Source of the DNA: Baffinella frigidus | Lineage: Eukaryota > Cryptophyceae > Cryptomonadales > Baffinellaceae | Assembly (NCBI GenBank): GCA_026770585.1 | Contig: MU646585.1 | Location: forward strand, 284,881-294,880 | DNA length: 10,000 nucleotides | Reading direction: 5' to 3' | Shown here: positions 1-4,893 of the stretch, in pieces | Position numbering within the stretch: the stretch's first letter is position 1 | Layout of the letters: every line of letters starts with the position of its first letter | Translations under genes and position numbers: made by a program | Notes under the pieces: model-generated | What the model saw: only the letters and a program-made list of their open reading frames with translations | What the model was told of the DNA's origin: nothing | Database searches by the model: none

Positions 1-135
1 ACCTCACGCACACCCCTCACCTCACGCACAGCGACCCTCTGCGACGAGGGTCGAGGCTGCCGCTACCGCATAACCCCTAACCGCACCCCCTCCCGCACAC
101 CCCTCACCTCACGCACACCATCAATTTCATCTCGG
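1..135. repeat. C-rich degenerate CA/CCCTCAC repeat block
   Basis: The segment is made of recurring pieces such as ACCTCACGCACA and CACCCCTCACCTCACGCAC with a short CCCCTAACC telomere-like patch near 73. It is strongly strand-asymmetric (C-rich on plus). No coding signal is seen. It reads as degenerated subtelomere-like DNA and continues into the heptamer arrays that follow. Confidence 0.6.
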
Positions 136-207
136 AACGTCCGGTCACAACCCCAAACCCTGGACCTCCCGCACACCAGCGACGGCAGCCTCGACCCTCG
201 TCGCAGA
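38..207. repeat. 25-bp perfect inverted repeat with 120-bp spacer
   Basis: Positions 38-62 are the exact reverse complement of 183-207 (arm begins TCTGCGACGAGGGTCGAGG). The arms are not simple-sequence DNA, unlike their surroundings, so the match is unlikely to be due to composition. The spacer holds C-rich repeat and the first copy of a 23-bp direct repeat (138-160, repeated at 377-399). Origin unknown. Confidence 0.75.
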
Positions 208-264
208 CTCCCTCCTACCGTACCAAAAGGCGGCGGCCTTCATCAACCTTGTTCGGTAACAAGC

Positions 265-376
265 CGAAACCCGAAACCCGGAACCCGAAACCCGGAACCC
301 GAAACCCGGAACCCGAAACCCGAAACCCGGAACCCGAAACCCGGAACCCGAAACCCGAAACCCGGAACCCGAAACT
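265..376. repeat. Heptamer array CGAAACC/CGGAACC (16 units)
   Basis: Sixteen consecutive 7-bp units alternate between CGAAACC (A) and CGGAACC (G); the order reads A A G A G A G A A G A G A A G A, so a higher-order pattern is present. It is a telomere-like variant (TTTCGGG on the other strand). Frames open in both strands here give repetitive peptides and are not taken as genes. Confidence 0.85.
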
Positions 377-387
377 CGTCCGGTCAC

Positions 388-506
388 AACCCCAAACCCC
401 AAACCCCAGACCCCAAACCCCAAATTATAAACCCGAAACCCCAAACCCTAGATCCTAAACCCCAAACCCCAAACCCCAAACCCCAAACCCCAAACCCCAA
501 ACCCAG
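388..506. repeat. Heptamer array CCCCAAA with CCCTAAA-like interruptions
   Basis: Mostly perfect CCCCAAA units, with a degenerate patch around 423-462 that includes CCCTAGATCCTAAAC. This is a second, different telomere-like heptamer only 12 bp from the previous array. A 23-bp sequence that begins CGTCCGGTCACAACC at 377 leads into it and is repeated from 138. Confidence 0.85.
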
Positions 507-606
507 GGCCAGCGTACCAATAAGCACGCCGCTGTGGCTATGTCCAGTCGCGGGAAGCGCGAAACCGCAACTCCTCGCCCCCCACGGCCACCACCGGTGC
601 CTTGAT
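507..606. other. Unique spacer between telomere-like arrays
   Basis: About 100 bp of GC-rich non-repeat sequence. No open frame of note, RNA gene or element end is recognised. Confidence 0.4.
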
Positions 607-665
607 GACCCTAAACCCTAAACTCTAAACCCTAAACCCTCACCTTTAAACCCTGAAACCCAAAC
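607..665. repeat. Interstitial telomere-type CCCTAAA patch
   Basis: Several CCCTAAA units with variants (ACTCTAAA, CCTTTAAACCCTGAAACC). CCCTAAA is the canonical plant/green-algal type telomere heptamer; here it is short, degenerate and followed by non-telomeric DNA, so it is interstitial rather than a chromosome end. Confidence 0.8.
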
Positions 666-878
666 CCGGATTCAGTCCCCTAATTAAATTGAGAATATTG
701 TGTTAGGGATCTGAAGCACTCTCTAATTAATATGCAAGCTGCCCCTCATGTCATCAGAGGGGGTGGGCATGATGATGAACCCCCCCCCCCATCTGGAACT
801 GTACTCTAAACCCCGACCACTGAACCTCAACCCCTCAAACGCAGAGGGCTGATGATGAACGTTGGGGTGTACGGACGG
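666..878. other. Spacer with poly-C run and repeated GATGATGAAC
   Basis: No gene is supported. Visible details are an 11-base C run at 780-790 and GATGATGAAC at 771-780 and again at 851-860. The second copy leads into the exon-like motif of the large inverted repeat, where the frame reads MNVGVYGR before the conserved peptide. Confidence 0.4.
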
Positions 879-880
879 GT

Positions 881-940
881 GTTCGACAATGAGGGGTACA
901 AGCACCTGAGACTGCTCGAGTACGCTACATCAGAGGTCAG
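881..940 (+). pseudogene. Exon-like motif copy 1 (gene fragment)
   Basis: The frame from TTC at 882 reads FDNEGYKHLRLLEYATSEV and, going upstream, MNVGVYGR plus V. Copies occur at 1059-1118 (+), 1555-1614 (-) and 1733-1792 (-), with partial copies near 1438 and 1799. Identity between copies stops at GAG|GTCAG, which fits a 5' splice donor, so the unit looks like an exon end plus donor. Between copy 1 and the copy at 1555-1614 the three base changes (AGA/CGA, CTG/CTT, TCA/TCT) are all synonymous. I do not recognise the family. As a fragment embedded in repeats it is unlikely to be expressed as a working gene. Confidence 0.45.
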
Positions 941-1058
941 AGAAGGCGCCAGGGTCGGTGGTTCATCAGGGTTGGGGTTGAGGGTTGAGGGTCAAGGGTT
1001 TATTAGAGTCGAGGGCTTATTAGGGTTCAGGGTTTATTAGGGTTGAGGGTTTAGGTTT

Positions 1059-1118
1059 GTTCGACAATGAGGGGTACCAGCACCTGCGACTTCTCGTGTA
1101 CGCTACATCTGAGGTCAG
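1059..1118 (+). pseudogene. Exon-like motif copy 2 (gene fragment)
   Basis: Same frame as copy 1 but with two amino-acid changes relative to the others: Lys to Gln (CAG) and Glu to Val (GTG), reading FDNEGYQHLRLLVYATSEV. These two changes are private to this copy; its partner in the other arm keeps Lys and Glu. That points to decay after the inverted repeat formed. Copy 2 also ends in a donor-like GAG|GTCAGT. Confidence 0.45.
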
Positions 1119-1203
1119 TGACGCTCCCGTGCATTTTGGTGTGTTTAGTGTGTGTGGGGGGGAATGGAGTGGAGGGGGTTAGGGTTTAGGGTTTAGTAGG
1201 GTT

Positions 1204-1280
1204 TAGAGTTTACTAGGGGGTTAGTGGGTGAGGGGGTGAGGGGGCAAAGTTCTGAGGTGTTGGGGTTGAGGGTTGGGGGT

Positions 1281-1312
<32 letters not shown>

Positions 1313-1469
1313 GGTGTGAGGGTTGGGGTTGAGGGTTTAGGTATCTTACTAAGGGGCACACCCTTTATGGTTCAGGGTTCAGGGTTTAGAGGCGGTAGTG
1401 TATCCCATGCGCGAACGTGGGGGTGTACGCACGGTGTGTTCGACAACGAGGCGTCACTGACCTCAGATG
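1204..1469 (+). repeat. Loop of the inverted repeat: G-rich TTTAGGG/TTGAGGG heptamers
   Basis: Starts with TTTAGGG-like and GTGAGGG-like units, has an array of TTGAGGG near 1262-1340, then non-repeat DNA. At 1413-1454 there is a diverged piece of the motif (NVGVYA-like frame, then GTTCGACAACGAG). It is joined directly to the reverse complement of the motif's 3' end (1451-1469). The loop therefore contains a scrambled copy of the arm sequence. Confidence 0.7.
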
Positions 1470-1554
1470 AACCCTACTAAACCCTAAACCCTAACCCCCT
1501 CCACTCCATTCCCCCCCCCACACACTAAACACACCAAAATGCACGGGAGCGTCA

Positions 1555-1614
1555 CTGACCTCAGATGTAGCGTACTCGAGAAGTCGCAGGTGCTTGTACC
1601 CCTCATTGTCGAAC
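1555..1614 (-). pseudogene. Exon-like motif copy 3 (gene fragment)
   Basis: Partner of copy 2 in the right arm. The minus strand reads FDNEGYKHLRLLEYATSEV, identical in peptide to copy 1 although three bases differ. This is the copy that best shows protein-level constraint. Confidence 0.45.
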
Positions 1615-1732
1615 AAACCTAAACCCTCAACCCTAATAAACCCTGAACCCTAATAAACCCTCGACTCTAATAAACCCTTGACCCTCAACTCTCAACCCCA
1701 ACCCTGATGAACCACCGACCCTGGCGCCTTCT

Positions 1733-1792
1733 CTGACCTCTGATGTAGCGTACTCGAGCAGTCTCAGGTGCTTGTACCCCTCATTGTCGAAC
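1733..1792 (-). pseudogene. Exon-like motif copy 4 (gene fragment)
   Basis: Partner of copy 1 in the right arm, identical to it over the 60 bp. A further 15-bp piece (TGTTCGACAATGAGA) follows on the plus strand from 1799, pointing away from this copy. Confidence 0.45.
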
Positions 1793-1794
1793 AC

Positions 1795-1889
1795 GGTTGT
1801 TCGACAATGAGAGGATCACGCACGAAGCAGAAACCGCGGAATGCGCGATTGACATAACTTTTTGTGTGTTTTGGCTGGCTGGCTGTGGG
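1795..1889. other. Unique spacer
   Basis: After the short motif piece at 1799-1813 the DNA is unique apart from a small GGCTGGCTGGCTG run at 1872-1884. No gene or RNA is recognised. Confidence 0.4.
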
Positions 1890-1908
1890 GGCAGGAAGCG
1901 CTTACACG

Positions 1909-1989
1909 CTTTTAACCTCTACAAAGGTTGACACACTTTTCACCTCTAGAAAGGTTGGCTCGCTTTTAACCTCTATCAAGGTTCCCGTT
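1909..1989 (+). repeat. 27-bp minisatellite, 3 units
   Basis: Units start at 1909, 1936 and 1963; each begins CTTTTAACCTCTA or a close variant and has AAGGTT in the middle. The period is a multiple of three, so an open frame reads through with 9-residue repeats (LLTSTKVDT, LFTSRKVGS, LLTSIKVPV). The frame is short, starts and ends in non-conserved DNA and is not convincing as a gene. The lead-in GGCAGGAAGCGCTTACACGC (1890-1909) recurs at 2381-2400. Confidence 0.8.
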
Positions 1990-2192
1990 TCGAGACATGT
2001 TCATAGGGAAACTCCCGGAAAGTTGGGTAGTTTCCCTACGGAATTAGGTAGGACCTAGCTACCGTAGGCCGTAGGGCTCCTAGGACCTCCTTTCCTACGA
2101 GCCCTCGGCCTACGTTAGGAGGTCCTAGGCAATGCCGTAGGCGAGACTTCATTCATTCCTAACCTCTATCAAGGTTCCCGTTTCGAGACATG
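1968..2192. repeat. 32-bp perfect direct repeats flanking a hairpin segment
   Basis: Positions 1968-1999 and 2161-2192 are identical (begin AACCTCTATCAAGGTTCCC). Between them lie a small hairpin (2004-2013 with 2029-2038) and a larger CCTAGG-rich one (2046-2130). The arrangement could be a tandem duplication of a 193-bp unit or duplicated sequence around an insertion. 32 bp is long for a target-site duplication of a DNA transposon. Confidence 0.75.
2046..2130. mobile_element. Diverged foldback related to family A core
   Basis: An imperfect hairpin: TAGGACCTAGCTACCGTAGG on the left pairs with a right arm whose complement is TAGGACCTCCTAACGTAGGC. The sequence up to 2143 (GGAGGTCCTAGGCAATGCCG) matches the right half of the family A element. 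It is probably an old or rearranged relative of that family; ends and target duplication are not clear. Confidence 0.5.
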
Positions 2193-2531
2193 GTGTGGAT
2201 GGGTGCTGCCATCCTGGCATGACACCCATGCCAAACATTTCATAATTTTCATCAAGTGTATTATTTTAACTCCCCGATCCCCGACCCCTGATCCAAAAAT
2301 CCAATTTTGAAGCGACGCCGAGGTTTTCAAAAGAGCAACGTTGCTCGCTGAGCGAGCGTTGGGTTTCGCTGCAGGCGGGGGGCAGGAAGCAGCTACACGC
2401 GCTCAACCTCTACACCCCGTACCCCCCCCTCCCGAGTCTCGCCTCCGTACCCAGGCGCTTTGACCAGTGCTGCGCATTTATTTGACCAGTGCTACTAATC
2501 GATGATTTGAGTAGGGCTGCTAATTTAATTG
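2193..2531. other. Intergenic stretch with short palindromes and repeats
   Basis: No gene is supported. Visible items: a 14-bp perfect palindrome GAGCAACGTTGCTC (2333-2346) followed by CGCTGAGCG; a diverged copy (27/33) of 1890-1922 at 2381-2413; and TTTGACCAGTGCT twice, at 2459-2471 and 2481-2493. Confidence 0.5.
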
Positions 2532-2690
2532 GGTAACGGCCTGAAAATGGGGTAGTTAGGCCCACGGCATTGCCTAGGACCTCCTACCGTAGGCCGAGAC
2601 TTTTTGGTCCTGGGATCCCTCGGCCTACGGTAGGAGGTCCTAGGCAATGCCGTATGCCTAACTACCCCATTTTCAGGCCGTTAGCCTATG
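2532..2690. mobile_element. Foldback MITE family A, copy 1
   Basis: The core 2534-2683 (150 bp) has long inverted arms beginning TAACGGCCTGAAAATGGGG and running through CCTAGGACCTCCTACCGTAGG almost to the centre. A second copy at 5276-5425 differs at only two of 150 positions, and shared sequence extends to GG on the left and GCCTATG on the right. AATTG is found near both ends (2527-2531, 2692-2696), a weak target-duplication candidate. It encodes nothing, so it depends on a transposase elsewhere. Confidence 0.85.
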
Positions 2691-2695
2691 AAATT

Positions 2696-2804
2696 GATGT
2701 TGCGTCCGAACTTCCGCGTTATGACCTGGCGTGCCCCGTATGGTTGATTCCCGAAATCTCTTCGTAGCCCGCTGTGTGAACTTTCAGGGCTAACGGTATG
2801 ACCT
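2696..2804 (+). repeat. Dispersed 109-bp repeat, copy 1
   Basis: Aligns without gaps to 3187-3295 with about 95 of 109 bases identical. A frame opening at ATG (2697) reads MLRPNFRVMTWRAPYG then stops; copy 2 stays open longer. Differences between copies are mostly non-synonymous in both frames inspected, so there is no sign of protein constraint. A fainter third relative lies near 9530-9568. Confidence 0.75.
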
Positions 2805-2816
2805 AGAAGTTAGAGA

Positions 2817-2898
2817 CCGGGTACGGGTACCAGCCCGCGTTCCATAGGGCGCTACGGTAGGTGGTGGCGTAGGGTCCTACGCAACTGCTCGTACCCGG
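2817..2898. repeat. Hairpin with CCGGGTACG arms
   Basis: CCGGGTACG (2817-2825) pairs with CGTACCCGG (2890-2898), and inside it GCGTAGG (2867-2873) pairs with CCTACGC (2876-2882). The interior uses the same CTACGGTAGG vocabulary as the family A core. It directly precedes foldback B. Confidence 0.5.
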
Positions 2899-2903
2899 AT
2901 AAC

Positions 2904-3110
2904 TAGAGCCATTATGGTAGGACTTGGCCAAAGCGAAGTTCGAACTAGCGAGATTGCGAACTTCTAGATGGACCGTAATTATTAGTAAACACCGATTTGT
3001 ACTGCAAAATTTGAATTTACAACACTACATGTCCAAAAGAGTCCATCTAGAAGTTCGCAATCTCGCTAGTTCGAACTTCGCTTTGGCCAAGTCCTACCAA
3101 AATGGCTCTA
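2904..3110. mobile_element. Foldback MITE family B (207 bp)
   Basis: Arms 2904-2973 and 3041-3110 (70 bp each) are reverse complements with one mismatch; ends are TAGAGCCATT. The 67-bp loop is AT-rich. A TA on each outer edge would fit a Tc1/mariner-type TA target duplication, but the TA is part of the palindrome, so this is only a suggestion. A frame that runs across the element is a by-product of the arms. Single copy in the window. Confidence 0.85.
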
Positions 3111-3186
3111 CCCGGGCTCTGAGATTGAGCGGTGGAAGTGCATCGCGTAAAACCTGCTGAGGAGAGAGGGGGCGTGAATACTGGGA

Positions 3187-3295
3187 GATGCTGCGTCTGA
3201 ACTTCCGCGTTATGACATGGCGTGGCCCGTATGGTTTATTCACGAAATCCCTTCGTAGCTTTATGTGTGGACTTTCAGGGCTGGCGGTATGACCT
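3187..3295 (+). repeat. Dispersed 109-bp repeat, copy 2
   Basis: Partner of 2696-2804, same orientation, 491 bp apart, with foldback B between them. From ATG at 3188 a 34-codon frame reads MLRLNFRVMTWRGPYGLFTK and onward to a stop at about 3290. Function unknown; it may be part of a longer transposon or a non-coding repeat. Confidence 0.75.
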
Positions 3296-3371
3296 TATGG
3301 GTAACTTGAGGCATCGCTTGGCAGGGACGAGTTCTGGGGGCGGGCGCTTGGACCCTGGCACGTGACTCAGG

Positions 3372-3533
3372 TCTCCCCCTTCTCCTTCCTCTTTCTCTTC
3401 TTCTTCTTCTTCGTCTTCGTCTTCGTCGTCTTCTCCTTCCTCTGCCTTCTTCCTCCCGGCAACCTTCTTCTTCCTCTTCCTCTTCTTCCTCTTCCTCCTT
3501 TCCTTCTTCGTCTTCGTCGTCTTCTTCTTCTGC
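3372..3533. repeat. Polypyrimidine (TTC)n/(GAA)n tract 1
   Basis: Almost pure pyrimidine on plus with TTC, TCC and TCG triplets. It contains CTTCCTCCCGGCAACCTTC (from about 3449), an anchor shared with tract 2. On minus the frames give Lys/Glu/Arg-rich low-complexity peptides (with KVAGRKK at the anchor); these are expected from any GAA tract and are not called as genes. Confidence 0.85.
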
Positions 3534-3674
3534 ATGTTCCCACCAAACCATGAAAACGAGGCGTCCAAAAGGCTACGAAACCCCGTACCGCACACGCACT
3601 GCGGGTAGGAGGGTAGGAGTACACAGACCCTGTGGTCGGAGCTCCGGTACGCGTGTGTGTGGGGGTTGGGGCAA
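3534..3674. other. Spacer between polypyrimidine tracts
   Basis: About 140 bp of mixed sequence ending in GTGTGTGTGGGGGTTGGGG. Frames are open on both strands, but nothing recognisable is encoded. Confidence 0.4.
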
Positions 3675-3895
3675 CCTTCTTCTTCCTCCCGGCAACCTTC
3701 CTCTTCTTCTTCTCCTTCCTCTTCTTTTTCTTCCTCTTCCCTTTCTTCTTCTTCCTTTTCTTCTTCTTCTTCGTCCTCGTCTTCGTCGTCTTCTTCTTCT
3801 TTATCACTCTACTTCTTCCTCTTTATTACGCTACTTCTTCATTATTACTCTACTTCTTCTTCTTCTTCTGTATTACTCTACGTCTTCTTTCTTAC
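3675..3895. repeat. Polypyrimidine (TTC)n/(GAA)n tract 2
   Basis: Begins with two copies of the anchor GGCAACCTTC and continues as TTC/TCC/TTT-rich sequence. It then shifts to units containing ATTAC (TTTATTACGCTACTTCTTC, ATTATTACTCTAC), so the 3' part is a TTATTACTCTACTTC-type repeat. The tract is long enough for triplex (H-DNA) formation. Confidence 0.85.
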
Positions 3896-3980
3896 TTTCG
3901 ACCCTGGACGCAAGTGTTCCCGAAGTCGCCAGCCTGGAAAGGGTGGTCCAAAAGAATCCAACACCATACACGCTAATCTC
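3896..3980 (+). other. Short coding-like stretch before the 96-bp repeat
   Basis: A plus frame reads TLDASVPEVASLERVVQK and onward without low complexity until it enters the 96-bp repeat. It is joined upstream to the TTC tract, where the frame becomes a poly-Leu/Ser string, so no start can be set. Weak evidence for an exon remnant. Confidence 0.25.
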
Positions 3981-4076
3981 TGACTCGAGCGGAGAGCGTG
4001 TATCGCAAGCTGCGGCGCTAAACCCCTGAAACCCCTTAACTCCTAACACCTAAACCCCTAAATTCCTCAACTCCTT
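3981..4076 (+). repeat. Dispersed 96-bp repeat, copy 1
   Basis: Matches 6599-6694 with a single difference. It joins a piece of the AESVY gene fragment (frame TRAESVYRKLRR then stop) to C-rich heptamer-like DNA (AACCCCTGAAACCCCTTAAC). The shared piece therefore moved or was duplicated as a unit of gene fragment plus telomere-like DNA. Confidence 0.85.
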
Positions 4077-4256
4077 AACTCCTAACACCTATCGCAACCT
4101 GCTGCGCTCAACTCCTGAAATCCTAAACCCCTTAACTCCACCGAAACCTCTAAACCCTCAACCCACCTAAACCTCTAAACCCTCCACCTAAAACTCTAAA
4201 CCCTCAACACCTAAACCTCTAAACCCTCAACCCTAAAACCTAAACCCCTCAACCGC
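4018..4256. repeat. Degenerate C-rich telomere-like repeats
   Basis: Units such as CACCTAAACCTCTAAACCCTCAAC recur with CTAAACC throughout; a short AACCTGCTGCGCTCAACTCC piece near 4094 is a decayed copy of the AESVY region. No gene. Confidence 0.75.
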
Positions 4257-4263
4257 ATGTCCG

Positions 4264-4386
4264 AAATTCTCGCAGCCGGCGGAGAGCGTGTATTGGAAGC
4301 TGCGGAAAGCCGCGGGGGCGGAGGGCGGCATGTTGTCCTTTTGTAGGAATTTCGCACCGCGAGAATGCCAAAAATACAACGGTTGA
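4264..4386 (+). pseudogene. AESVY gene fragment, copy 2
   Basis: The plus frame reads KFSQPAESVYWKLRKAAGAE, then diverges (GGMLSFCRNF...) to a stop at 4384-4386. The block 4273-4322 matches 4652-4701 closely; in this frame CGG AAA versus CGC AAG changes neither Arg nor Lys. Third positions are very GC-rich, as in a coding exon. Similarity ends at GAGG, possibly an exon edge. Family not recognised. Confidence 0.4.
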
Positions 4387-4430
4387 AATAATGATAGTGA
4401 AAATAATAGTCGAGGGAACACCGCCCGGCA
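4367..4430 (+). repeat. 64-bp tandem unit 1 (empty-site copy)
   Basis: Begins GCCAAAAATACAAC and ends GGAACACCGCCCGGCA. The next unit starts at 4431 with GCCAAAATAC, is interrupted by the family C element, and resumes at 4604 to end GGAAACACCGCTCGACA. The uninterrupted unit shows what the site looked like before insertion. Confidence 0.7.
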
Positions 4431-4439
4431 GCCAAAATA

Positions 4440-4598
4440 CACTCCGAGCCACAAGATTTCAGCTAAGTCAACCAGCTCACCTAAGTCAACTTTCCCATGT
4501 TTTCGTTTAGATGGACCTGGCCACCATGGACGGCATTTGACTTAAGGCGCTGGCTTTCAGGGGGAGTTGACTTGAGCGAAATGTTCTGACTCCGAGTG
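4440..4598 (+). mobile_element. MITE family C, copy 1 (159 bp)
   Basis: Terminal inverted repeats CACTCCGAGCCACA / CACTCGGAGTCAGA (reading inward from both ends) are imperfect. AAATA flanks both sides (4435-4439, 4599-4603), a 5-bp target duplication. The element sits in the second of two tandem units, the first of which is uninterrupted, so the boundaries are well supported. Inside are four TAAGTCAA-type motifs, two in each orientation (4464, 4482, 4537, 4567). The other copy, 8972-9130, is the same length in opposite orientation. No coding capacity. Confidence 0.9.
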
Positions 4599-4618
4599 AA
4601 ATACAATAGTAAAGATAA

Positions 4619-4759
4619 TACTTGAAAAAAACTAAAGGAAACACCGCTCGACAGCCGGCGGAGAGCGTGTATTGGAAGCTGCGCAAGGCCGCGGGGGCGG
4701 AGGGGGTGTTCAGACCCCTCTTCGATAAGATCTCGGTGCGCATCCTCAACCGTGTGTAG
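4619..4759 (+). pseudogene. AESVY gene fragment, copy 3, with C-terminal end
   Basis: An open frame of 46 codons ends at TAG 4757-4759. It contains QPAESVYWKLRKAAGAEG followed by VFRPLFDKISVRILNRV. Nearly every third position is G or C, while the upstream AT-rich part is not coding-like. The stop codon is the first triplet of the G-rich telomere-like block. It may be the last exon of a gene or a captured piece of one. No start or promoter is visible and I do not recognise the family. Confidence 0.4.
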
Positions 4760-4810
4760 GGGTTAGGGGTTGAGGGTTTAGGAGGTTATTTAGGGTCAAT
4801 ATCTGGGGGG
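4706..4810 (+). repeat. Dispersed 105-bp repeat, copy 1
   Basis: Matches 5819-5923 over 105 bp with about four differences. It covers the VFRPLFDKISVRILNRV end plus a G-rich block (GGGGTTAGGGGTTGAGGG, then TTATTTAGGGTCAATATC). As with the 96-bp repeat, gene fragment and telomere-like DNA were duplicated together. Confidence 0.85.
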
Positions 4811-4893
4811 TTCGGTGAGAGGGTTTGCGGTTTATGATTGAAGTTTATTATTATGGTGTAGGATTACTGAACCCCGCTCTAGAGGCTTTTGTC

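Larger units (their letters stand above)
879..1203 (+). repeat. Left arm of large inverted repeat
   Basis: This 325-bp arm pairs with 1470-1794, with only about five mismatches by eye. It contains two copies of a 60-bp exon-like motif (881-940 and 1059-1118) and between them G-rich degenerate heptamers of TTGAGGG and TTATTAGGG type; the inner end has TTTAGGG units. Mismatches between the arms include A/C in the second motif copy and a T/G change next to a G run. The outer boundary is sharp at GTGTTCGAC. Confidence 0.9.
1470..1794 (-). repeat. Right arm of large inverted repeat
   Basis: Reverse complement of 879-1203, same length. Its minus strand carries the two exon-like motifs (1733-1792 and 1555-1614), and in this arm both encode the identical peptide. 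Just inside the inner edge, 1451-1469 repeats directly the 19 bp at 1549-1567, a sign of local rearrangement or template switching during formation of the palindrome. Confidence 0.9.

Noticed and set aside
145-458. Open frames over the heptamer arrays (repeating GFRVSGSGFRV-like or NPKPETR-like peptides)
   Set aside because: A 7-bp period without stop codons leaves frames open by composition alone; no start context or non-repeat flank supports a gene.
1-665. A real chromosome end
   Set aside because: Units are mixed and degenerate, arrays are separated by unique DNA, and similar arrays in both orientations occur throughout the window; interstitial origin is more likely.
3094-3110. Resemblance of the end of foldback B (reverse strand TAGAGCCATTTTGG) to the dinoflagellate spliced leader
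   Set aside because: Only about 11 bases agree, the rest of the leader and a donor site are missing, and the sequence is the terminal repeat of a foldback with a partner at the other end.
2924-3160. 78-codon plus frame across foldback B
   Set aside because: Most of it is the two complementary arms of the element plus its AT-rich loop.
3261-4029. Lys/Glu/Arg-rich and Ser/Leu/Phe-rich open frames over the TTC tracts
   Set aside because: Every frame of a GAA/TTC tract is open; several overlap on both strands and none has a recognisable domain.
4519-4550. GCCACCATGG, an ideal start-codon context, inside MITE C
   Set aside because: The frame stops after ATG GAC GGC ATT, and the motif is explained by the hairpin at the element's centre, conserved as CCTGCCATGGTGGCAGG in the other copy.
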